Shown: in pieces, positions 45,087-54,501 of the stretch
How positions within the stretch are numbered: position 1 is the stretch's first letter
Layout of the letters: every line of letters begins with the position of its first letter
NCBI GenBank assembly: GCA_000827325.1
Contig: KN832880.1
Coordinates: 1,282,803 to 1,346,802 of the forward strand
DNA: 64,000 nucleotides
Source: Oidiodendron maius Zn
Lineage: Eukaryota; Ascomycota; Leotiomycetes; Myxotrichaceae
Direction of reading: 5' to 3'
Made by a program: the position numbers and the translations under genes
Notes under the pieces: model-generated
Told to the model about the DNA's origin: nothing
What the model saw: the letters and a program-made list of their open reading frames with translations, nothing else
The model's database searches: none

Positions 45087-47519
45087 AGCTAAGATCCAGG
45101 TATATATATATATATATATCTATTTTACAGCTGCAGGCCGTGACTAAGTATATGTCCTGTCTATCCCTTTATAGGGCAAAGGCTACCAGGAGTTAAGTCC
45201 TGGGTTTTAATATCTAAGAAGACTAATAATATATAAAGTAACTTGTAGTGTATATTCTATATTACTATAGTCAGAAAGGTAGCCTACTCTAGGACAGGAA
45301 TAGGTGTATCTGCTAGCTGTAGTAGGTCCTTTAATGCTCCTGACCTCTGCTCTATATTAGGGACATACTATTACTATTAGAGAATAAAAGAAAGGTTGTT
45401 ATATAGCTAGCCTATACTAGAAAGGGGGGTACTGAGGGTAGATATCCTTAAAGAAGCGGGTCTTGTCTAGCTAGGAGGCTAGCTCTCTAGTACCTCTAGG
45501 GGTACTAAGTAAAGTGGGAAGGACTAAAGAGGGGGCTCTAGAGGGCCTTAGGGTATGCCTCTTGGCTCTATAGTAGAAGAAGAAGTATAGTTATCCCTTA
45601 CAGGAACTATAGCTGTATAGTATATAGGTATCCTTATAGCTGAAGTGCTTGTAGTAATCAGTAAAGTCGCTGTAGCCAGACCTAACAGCTAGGATTTAGC
45701 CTAGTATATAGTGTCTAAGCTTTAGCTTATCTGGTAGGAGGGGGGAGGTTATTATCTCTAGTTCCTGGTAGGACTGTAGGGCTACTGTATACTAGAGTAT
45801 AAGTACTGCTGTAGGACCTTTAGCCTTAGCTTGTTGTTTTAGGGTAGCTAGAGAGAGAGGTAGGGAGTTAGGAGGGGGGAGGGCAGCTCTCTCCTTGGCT
45901 ACTAGGTTAGTAGCCTTATTTCTAGAGACTTGTATATAGCTAGGGACCTAATAGATCCGAACTTTACTAGGGGGAGTATTAGGGAGCCTCTTATAGGTAG
46001 GCTAGGTATAGGCTAGCTTGTAAAAGGCATAGAAGACGGACTGGGAGGAGCCTATCAAGGGGCTTAGGAGGTATATAGCTACTACTAAGTTATCTAGAAA
46101 TATCTAGAGGTCCTTAGCAGATCGGGAAGCAGGGCTAGCTAATGTAGTCTTGACTCCTGTTAGGGCAGCCTTAGCTTTGGTATCAAATACTTCCCTGGCT
46201 AAGCCTAGTAAGAAGGAACTATAGATAACCTGTTAGCTGGCTTAATATCTAATATAGCCTCTACTAGTCCTACTATCAGCTAATTAAGAGCTATCTGAAA
46301 AGAGGGTGATATCTCTACTAGGGAGGGAGGTATAGAAATCAAGGAAGTCCTTAGTAGCCTACTCTTTTATCTAGCCTCTAGGGCTATATATCTATAGGAG
46401 TGTTATCTGATAAGTCTTATAGACTAGTTATAGGGTATAATATAAGGGGTTAATCTGTTCTAATAGAGGTAGGTTGAGGATATAGTAGGTAAAGCGACTA
46501 GAGGGGTGCTGTATAAGTAAGACCTTTTTAGCCTATATATATAATAAGTGATTGGGGTTAAGCCTATAGATATAGACTGTATCTATAAGGGCTAGTTGGT
46601 TCAGCTTGATTTTAGGGGGTAAGAGTCCTGACTCTTGGTATAGGGTAGCAGTAGGTATAATATAGAAGACTAGCAGGACTGCTCTAGTACCTGCTAGTAC
46701 TACCTTCTATAGAGTGTTTAGGTGTCTATCTACCTGGTTAGAGATAGATCTAGCAGGTAGTGGTTTAATAGGTCTTATAGGTGCTCTAATAGATATAGTA
46801 AATATAGCAAGTTGTTTAGCAGGGATACTAGATGGTTTAATAGGCCTTAAGGTCCTTGTAGGTGTTCTAGTAGTCTATAAACATCCTGGCCACCAAGTTT
46901 CAGCTATAAAGTAGGCCCTGTAGAGTATACAGGCTGTAACGGCTTGCTGTAAGAGGTATAGGGATACTCCTTGGACTATATTTCTAAGGGATTTCAGGGC
47001 CTAGGCTACTTTTAGAGCCTTAGCAGCAGACTCGGTAGTATACTACTTGAAGGTTAGTCTCTTATCAAATAGGACACCTAGCTAGTATAGGTAAGGTTGA
47101 TCCCTATTTTCTGAGACTGTAATTAAGCCTGCTGATACTATAGGGGTGGTCAAGGGGTCCTGATCTAGCTTGTGTCTCGAGAAGTGTATAAGCTCCGATT
47201 TAGCTGGTTTAAAGGTTATCCCCTCTGATGAGCCCTAGTCTAGGGCCTCCTGTAGGGTGGCCGATAGTGCCTGGCTATTAGTCTCTAGAGAGGGGGAGAC
47301 AGCTAGTAGGGCGGTATTATCTGTATACCTAAACCTAGTGCTAGGTTGCTCTAGTTTGAAGAGGGGGGCTAGGTATAGCATAAAGAGGATAGGTGAGACC
47401 GGGGAGCCCTGGGGAAGTCTGCACTAGATGTCTATACGCGGTCCTACTTCACCATCTAGTCGTATATAGACGGATCGATCTGTAGCAAAGGAGGCTACCC
47501 AGTGAACTAGGTTAGTAGG

Positions 47520-47930
47520 CTAGCCCTGTTCCCGGAGCCTCCTGACTAGACGGCCAGGGAGTACGGTATCAAATGCGCCTTTAATATCTAGGGTAAGGAG
47601 GGATGCAGTTAGGCGACGATTCAGGGCATCCTCAACATCGTGTGTGAGACAGGTGGTTAGGTCGACTGCAGAGCGTAGGGGGAGCGCTCCGAACTGCTGG
47701 TCAGCTAGGACTCTGTAGGTTACAGCGATCCAGGCTATATTCCGAGCTATAAGGCGCTCAAGCCCTTTACCTAGTATAGCTAGGAGTGCCCTCTGAAATC
47801 CTACAGCTGAATCCTTCATTGGCCCCTTGAGCAGCTTCTGGTATATAACTGCGACCTCGAAGTTACTCAAGGGTGACTGTCCGTACTTTGTGCTTTCAAT
47901 ACCCTTAGGGCTTGTCCCCCCTAGGTGCAC
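47520..47930 (-). pseudogene. Reverse-transcriptase fragment of Tad-like LINE
   Basis: Open for 136 codons. GKGLERLIARNIAWIAVTYR, QQFGALPLRSAVDLTTCLTH and LLTLDIKGAFDTVLPGRLVR are RT domains 1-3 of Tad1/I-type non-LTR elements, including the first catalytic Asp (DIKGAFD). The first 40 or so codons are not RT-like and look like a different sequence joined at about 47805. Confidence 0.88.
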
Positions 47931-48065
47931 CCTGTACCTAGAGGGTTAAGGAGCCGTAGTCAGGGACTGGCCAGTCCCTAGCGGTGCTGCAAGCCAACTG
48001 CTCTAAACGGTCGAATTTAAAGGTTTACACCTTAAGTAGGCTGCAGGAGGCATACCAGTAAGGTA

Positions 48066-48131
48066 GCAGCTAGGACGACACCACAGCTGGCTTTTTAGAG
48101 CCAGGGGCCCGAGTGCGATTCGGGTAGCTGT
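48066..48131 (+). other. Cloverleaf-like inverted-repeat cluster in LINE unit 3
   Basis: GCAGCTA (48066-48072) pairs with TAGCTGT (48125-48131), CTGGC with GCCAG (48087-48104), and CCCGA with TCGGG (48108-48124). The three-stem fold resembles a tRNA lacking a D arm. T-arm-like GAGTGCGATTCGGG differs from the standard TTCGA loop. It may be a tRNA-derived fossil, a structured leader or chance. Confidence 0.3.
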
Positions 48132-50353
48132 GACCTTGAAGGTTCCTCCCTATTAGTCTACCGACACGCGTATACTATCCTCTCGAGCCAGTGTAATGTC
48201 TCATCAGTCATATATACACTACTACAGCCCACCAGGGACCTAGGCGCGACCCTAGGGCCTGACTTCCTGTTACCTAGAGCTGTCTCCAGCAAAAGGCCGA
48301 CCGTGTCTTGCAGGAGGAGACGCGTTTTAGCAGCTGCCACGCCGGCACAACTGCACACACTCCTCCTACTAACCTATACCGCTTCCCCTATATATATCCA
48401 GTATGCGGTGCGCTGTGTCCCAGCGACATGACCTCGAAGGTAGGTTGGGCGCTCCACACGCCTCTCACGCGAGGTTCCCTATATAGGTCTGCCAGACTGC
48501 CACCCGTAACCCTTTGGTCTTAACGAGTCGTCCTTGGACCTATATAGGGGTTAACAACTTCCATTACACAAGGAGGAACACTTAAGGATCTTCCAAGCCC
48601 TCAAGTCGCGCCAGGGAGTAAACTGCAACCCTGACGTGACTACTCAGAGCCGGACAGTATCGAGGGTGTCCTGTCCCTACTATAGTACATAGTAGGGTCG
48701 GATGGTTATTGTAAGCCATCTCCCTCTTATATAATCAATTGACTAGCGGGTAGTGCGATAGTTCGAGTCGTGGTCGATTCGACGTGTATGTTATGTTGTA
48801 GTCGCGGTCATGTACAATTCTTGACCAGAATCACAACAAAACCACGTTTCGCGCCCTCAGCAACCATGCAGCAGGTACACGGCGCTGTAGCCCCTCGGAC
48901 TCGATAGACTGAAGAGTTAAATATCATATCCTCGATTTTTGCGATGTCCAGCGCCCTTTTCAGGGCGATTCCGATGGCTGTTCACCAGAGAGGTTTTTAA
49001 TATTGAAACTGGCTAAGATCCAGGTATGTGTGTGTGTGTGTGTATCTATTTTACGGCCGTAGGCCGTGGCTAAGCACGTGTCCTGCCTATCCCTTTATAG
49101 GGCAAAGGCTGCCAGGAGTTAAGTCCTAGGTTTTAATATCTAAGAAGACTGATAATATATAAAGTGACTTGTAGTATGTGTTCCATATCACTATAGTCGG
49201 AAAGGTAGCCTGCCCTAGGACAGGAATAGGTGTATCTGCTAGCTGCAGTAGGTCCTTCAATGCTCCTGACCTCTGCCCTATATCAGGGACATGCTATTAC
49301 TATTAGAGAACAAAAGAGAGGTTGTTATATAGCTAGCCTATACTAGAAAAGGGGGTACCGAGGGCAGATATCCTTGAAGAAGCGGGTCTTGTCTAGCCAG
49401 GAGGCTAGCTCTCTAGTACCCCTAGAGGTACTAAGTAAGGTAGGAAGGACTAAAGAGGGGGCTCCAGGGGGTCTTGGGGTATGCCTCTTGGCTCTATAGT
49501 AGAAGAAGAAGTGTAGTTGTCCCTTGTAGGAGCTGCAGCTATATAGCATATAGGCGTCCTTGTAGCTGAAGCGCTTGTAGTAATCAGTAAAGTCGCTATA
49601 GCCAGACCTAACGGCTAGGATTTGGTCTAGTATATAGTGTCTGAGCTTTAGCTTATCTGGTGGGAGGGGGGAGGTTATTATCCCTAGTTCCTGGTAGGAC
49701 TGTAGGGCTATTGTATACTAGAGTATAAGTGCTGCTGTAGGACCTTTAGCCTTAGCTTGTCGTTTTAGGGTGGCTAGGGAGAGAGGTAGGGAGTTAGGAG
49801 GGGGGAGGGCAGCTCCCTCTTTGGCTGCTAGGTCAGTAGCCTTATTTCCAGGGACTTGTATATAGCTAGAGACCTAGCGGATCCGAACTTTACTAGGGGG
49901 AGTATTAGGGAGCCTCTTACAGGCAGGCCAGGTATAGGCTAGCTTGTAAAAGGCGTGGAAGACGGACTGGGAGGAGCCTATCGAGGGGCTTAGGAGGCGT
50001 GTAGCTATTGCTAAGTTATCTAGAAATATCTAGAGGTCCTTAGTAGATCGGGAAGCAAAGCTAGCTAATGTAGCCTTGGCTCCTGCTAGGGTAGTCTTGG
50101 CTTTAGCGTCAAATACTTCCCTAGCTAAGCCTAGTGAGAAGGAACTGCAGATAACCTGTTGGCTGGCTTGATATCCAATATAGCCTCCACTAGTCCTACC
50201 GTTAGCTAATTGAGAGCCATCTGAAAAGAGGGTAATATCTCTACTAGGGAGGGAGGTGTAGAAATCGAGGAAGTCCTTAATAGCCTGCTCTTTTGTCTAG
50301 CCTCTAGGGCTGTATATCTGTAGGAGTGTTGTCTGATAAGTCTTGTAGACTAG

Positions 50354-50935
50354 CTACAGGGTATAGCGTAAGGGGTTAACCTGTTCTGATAGAGGTAGGT
50401 CAAGGATATAGCAGGCAAAGCGACTAGAGGGGCGCTGTATAAGTAAGACCTTTTCAGCCTGTGTATATAATGGGTGATTAGGGTCGAGCCTATAGATATA
50501 GACTGTATCTATAAGGGCTAGTTGGTTTAGCTTAATTTCAGGGGGTAAGAGTCCTGACTCTTGGTATAGGGTAGTAGTGGGTATAGTATAGAAGACTGGT
50601 AGGACTGCTCTAGCACCTGCTAGTACTACCTTCTGTAGAGTATTTAGGTGTCTATCTACCTGGTTAGAGACAGATCTAGCAGGTGGTGGTTCAATAGGTC
50701 TTATAGGTGCTCTAACAGATGCAGCAAATATAGCAAGTCGTTTAGCAGGGATACCAGACGGTTTAATAGGCCTTAAGGTCCTTGTAGGCGTTCTAGCGGT
50801 CCGTGAACGTTCTGGCCACCAAGTTTCAGCTGTAAAGTAGGCCCTGCGGAGTATATAGGCCGTGACGGCTTGCTGTAAGAGGTATAGGGATACTCCTCGG
50901 ACTGTATTTCTAAGGGATTTCAGGGCCTGGGCCAC
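50354..50935 (-). pseudogene. Open post-RT segment of the LINE
   Basis: 193 open codons beginning MAQALKSLRNTVRGVSLYLL and passing through LPVFYTIPTTTLYQESGLLP, the linker between RT and RNase H in Tad-like elements. Being open this long suggests that unit 4 is younger or less mutated than units 2 and 3. Confidence 0.8.
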
Positions 50936-51837
50936 TCTTAGGGCCTTAGCAGCAGACTCGGTAGCATGCTACTTGAAGGTTAGTCTCTTATCAAATAGGA
51001 CACCTAGCCAGTGTAGGTAAGGTCGATCCCTATTTTCTGAGACTATAATTAAGCCTGCTGATACTATAGGGGTGGTCAAGGGCAGGAACAGAATTATATT
51101 GCAAAGCTAGTCTACAATACAAGAGGGAGTAGCGAGCTCCCACCACGCTTTCCTATATATCCTTAGTCTGTTGCCGAAGCTTACCTCCAGTATATATTTC
51201 GAAGGGACGTCGAGGCCCTAGCGACCTCCCTTATACCCTCTGCCCTGTTTGCTCCCTAAGCCTATATCAGCCTACTATACCTACTGCCCTATAGCTCTAC
51301 CTATAGACCAACACGCATGTCTGTCCTCTCGGGCTATATAGATAGTGTCATATAGGTCCCTTATAGGTGCCTTGTAGCTACTTCGCCTAACTGTCGCTAC
51401 CATTATATACTATACCTTGCAGCAGTATACTGTTTCGTGTTACCTTACCAGGTCTCCCCTTACAGTAAGGCTGACCGTATCTTGCAGGAGTTATGAAGCA
51501 TATAACCCTAGCCAGGTATCATATAAACGCTTTTCTCTCCTACTAACTAAAGTGTATATATCCTCTCCCCCACTTCCTAGCTACCTGCTTTGCCCGTCCT
51601 CTAAACGCCCTGCTTTGCCTGTGTCTATTAAACCCTATATTTGTAAAGTCGAAGTTATGGTGCTATATAGTCGCCATACGTCCTCGGGCCCGCCTCTACA
51701 GTGGAGTTCCTCTGTACTGTATATCTGTAGGTTCACTGTGAAGCCAAAGCTGCGGCACCTGTATCGTCCCCCTAGAATTCCCTCGATTGACTAGTACAAT
51801 CACTATAACCCTCTAGTCCTTATATAGATTTCTTCAC

Positions 51838-51880
51838 TTAACGAGAGCTCCGAGTGTTTGTTGGTTAACGAGAGCTCCGA
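51838..51880. repeat. 16-bp direct repeat, 27 bp apart
   Basis: TTAACGAGAGCTCCGA occurs at 51838-51853 and 51865-51880, in the far part of LINE unit 4. Possibly a small subrepeat of a 5' region. Confidence 0.6.
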
Positions 51881-52285
51881 TAGATGTTTCGTGGGTCCTT
51901 CGAGTGACCGTCGTCGCGCCTGCAATCTCGATACTCTTAGGTGAAAATTTTTCATACACCCCAGAGGTGTCCTGTTATACGACTAGGCAGCGGTTCCACG
52001 TCACCTCTGCATCGCAGTGATCGAAGGCCTATTCCCTAGGTAGGTAGTCGTATGTCGGATGGTTTTTATACCCATTTTGATGGTAGTCCTCTGTTCTGGG
52101 TGGCAGCTCATCACCAGCGTCGTACGGGCGCAACCCCGTCGTACAACCAGCGACGCCCACACCAGCTCCATCGAATGCGCTGGTCTCCCGTTGGCTCTAT
52201 AATAATATCGCAATCATAGGTTCGTAGCCAGCACCACGTACAGGTGGGAGTTCGACTTTTGCTGGCCGGCTAAGATCCAGGTGTG

Positions 52286-52773
52286 GTGGTTGAGGAGGAT
52301 TCGTGACGAATTAGGACTAGCGTGCCGGAGCGGGCGCAGCGATTCGCTACGTTCCTTCGGCACTAGGCTTAATCCGGGCCGAGCTGTATTTAATAGTTGA
52401 GCGTGCTGCACCGAGTCCTTCTCTCCTTAGTTTAATTGTCTTCGTCAATACAGCACCTTTACTGGCCACTGCCTCCCTTCGTGAAGCTTATAGTAGCCAG
52501 GCTGTCACAAGTACGGTTGTCAAACCACGTCGTAGATGAAGCCGGGTATTAATAGTTGACTCGCTTACACCAGCTGACTGAAGTGCATTCGAGTCGACTA
52601 TTACGCAGACATTCAATGTAGATATAGAGAGCGCAGAATCACTACTGCTTGCCAGGCAAACGTGCCTTTAAATGAATACGTTACTAATTGTCTTAAATAA
52701 TGCTATTAAAATATCACATATCCAAGAGAATGTTGACCTCCCATCTCTTTATAAAGTGCTCTTAAGTGAAGAT
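52286..52773. other. Intergenic with one strong hairpin
   Basis: CTAG-C-GTGCCG (52317-52327) pairs with CGGCAC-TAG (52358-52366) around a GC-rich loop. Otherwise nothing was recognised between the array and the SDR gene. Confidence 0.4.
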
Positions 52774-53763
52774 TTATATCGAGGCTTTGGTCTGATTATT
52801 GGGGCTCCACAACGGCACAATAATACGAGGAAATCCATTGAGTCCAAGAACAAATTTGTCCAGTGACTTAATTTCTGCTTCCATAGCCTCTAATTCCACT
52901 GTATCCCAGTTGGCCCAAACAAAACGTCCTCTCAGAAAGTGTGCTCTTGGGCTGGTGGCCCACACCACAAAATTTGCAGAGAGCTCAGCTGCAAATATCT
53001 TTGATTAGTCAAAGACAGTCATATGCGACATATGTATCGGGAATGTGACATTACCATCATCCCATGGAGCATTAGCTCCTAACTTTTGGCCTTGTTGAAA
53101 AGGCTTCATTCCCATCGCGGTTTGTACCACTCCAGGATGCACGTTGATGACTTGCATATCTGGTTTCTCCATCTGCAATGTCTCAAATAACTTTGCAGAT
53201 GCCATTTTGGAACTTCCATACGGACCTTGTCCTGCCATCAGTATATGGGCTGAACCCGTAGATATATTGATGACGCTAGCGTGAGTAGAAGAGGTGCCTG
53301 GACTCAGAAATGTGCTGATCACATTCATGCTTCCTTTGACATTGACCTCATAGCATCTCCACCAATCGCCAATATCTGCATCCGCCCACAAGGAGAGATT
53401 GTTTATATATCCAGCATTATTAATGAGCACATCGATTGGCCCAAATTCCAGCACGATAGTACCGAATGCTGCGCGGACAGATTCTATTTCAACGATATCA
53501 GCAACAACAGGGAGAACAGAGCAGCCCCTGTGATCTTTTTCAATATTGACTTTAGTAGTCTCAAGCGCAGTTTGGTTTCGGCCCAGTACGGCAATTCGGG
53601 TTGACCCAGCCCTTGCAAAGGCGCGGGCAACTGCTTGACCAATACCACTACCACCTCCAGTAATGACAACCACACGACCTTGGGCAGAGATATCCGAGTT
53701 TGTGGGGTTGATAGCTGGATACGGCGCAGAATGGTATGTAGGTACCGGGGAAAGAGCCGCCAT
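52774..53763 (-). CDS. Short-chain dehydrogenase/reductase (SDR)
   Basis: 307 residues in two exons (53763-53055 and 52988-52774; intron 52989-53054, with acceptor TTTGCAG). The start is the second Met, MAALSPVPTYHSAPYPAI, in context gccatcATGG, rather than a Met ten codons upstream. Cofactor motif TGGGSGIG near residue 37, NNAGYINN, catalytic Ser in STGSA and YGSSK. The spliced C-terminus reads WDDAELSANFVVWATSP and GRFVWANWDTVELEAM, the usual end of this fungal NAD(P)-dependent SDR subgroup. The unspliced frame stops 17 codons into the intron. Cytosolic, substrate unknown. Confidence 0.88.
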
Positions 53764-54501
53764 GATGGCAGAGATAAGATGGATGAATATCATTTATTAG
53801 AACTAATGGGTACGGTTCTATTTATTTATTAACAACATGCTCTATGACGGAAGGCCATCGATCTGTAGTAGATTTGCAATCTATCCTTGATTTGATGTTT
53901 ACGCCGAGGTTGATTCTGTATAATTAACAATCCTTTTCGGACTCGGCTTCGAAATGTCCCGTCGTAACGTCTTTTGAGTTAACCTAAGCTTTACTTGGTG
54001 CACTAGTAAGCCGAAAAGTGTTGATGTAGCCGAATAGGAAGTATCGTGACTCTGAGCAGCTGTACCCCTCCGACAAACCAACGAATAACTTCACACAAGC
54101 TATGATTAGCTTACTTCATCCGAATCCCTTCTATTGGTCCATTGCGTTTTACTCTGGTGATGAAAGTCCTGTACTTGGAGCTCTAACGCCGAACCGAGGC
54201 ACGCACTTCGCTGAATCGGGATCGGTGCGACAAATTCTACCGCCGGCTTATAATCGACCGCGCCTCTTTACTATAGTCAGTTGCAAGTGATCTAAGCCCC
54301 ATACTTGTATCTAGTAAATTGGCCCGCTACCTTAGACATCAGATTTCGGGCGTGCGGTGCAAGACTTAACGTGTAATAACGAAAATACGGAGGCATTTCG
54401 GAGCAGTAGACGGACGAGATTGACCCGTTTAGTGAATGGTTGACGTACCGATTCGTTCTAAACAGAATTATATCTACTTAAAAGCCTCATTCGAACCATT
54501 T
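53764..54501. other. Intergenic
   Basis: SDR promoter side and the 3' flank of the NB-ARC-TPR gene. No other feature was recognised. Confidence 0.5.

Larger units (their letters stand above)
45087..49010 (-). mobile_element. LINE unit 3, carries reverse-transcriptase part
   Basis: The longest unit. From its tail at 45087 it contains the C-terminal region, RNase H, the post-RT linker and RT up to about 47805. The RT core shows CRLPQGSPVSPILFMLYL and, where YADD is expected, YTDN. The far part (47930-49010) is non-coding and shares short segments with the matching part of unit 4, so it may be a diverged 5' region. The tail is (TA)n. Confidence 0.8.
49011..52267 (-). mobile_element. LINE unit 4, best-preserved 3' half
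   Basis: Tail (TG)n at 49025-49042. RNase H is recognisable at about 50030-50290 (LFSDGSQLANGRTSGGYIGY, AREVFDAKAK, LDNLAIA). LINE homology stops at about 51083, inside the RT-to-linker region. The remaining 1.2 kb resembles the far part of unit 3 in scattered blocks. Confidence 0.8.
42941..52285 (-). mobile_element. Head-to-tail array of Tad-like LINE units
   Basis: Four units in the same (-) orientation: 42941-44015, 44016-45086, 45087-49010, 49011-52267. Each begins, on the + strand, with a form of GGCTAAGATCCAGG followed by a TG- or TA-dinucleotide run, the 3' tail of the LINE read in reverse. The array is bounded by an 18-bp direct repeat, GGCTAAGATCCAGGTGTG (42941-42958 and 52268-52285), a likely target duplication. 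Units 1 and 2 carry only the 3' kilobase. Unit 3 reaches into the reverse transcriptase and unit 4 into the region behind it. Stops, altered motifs and C-to-T/G-to-A changes show that all are inactive. Confidence 0.85.

Noticed and set aside
48308-48523. Short + strand frame in the array
   Set aside because: No homology recognised. It lies in repeat-derived sequence.
51417-51794. 125-codon + strand frame in LINE unit 4
   Set aside because: Low-complexity Ser/Pro/Tyr composition, no family, and it lies in the decayed non-coding block shared with unit 3.
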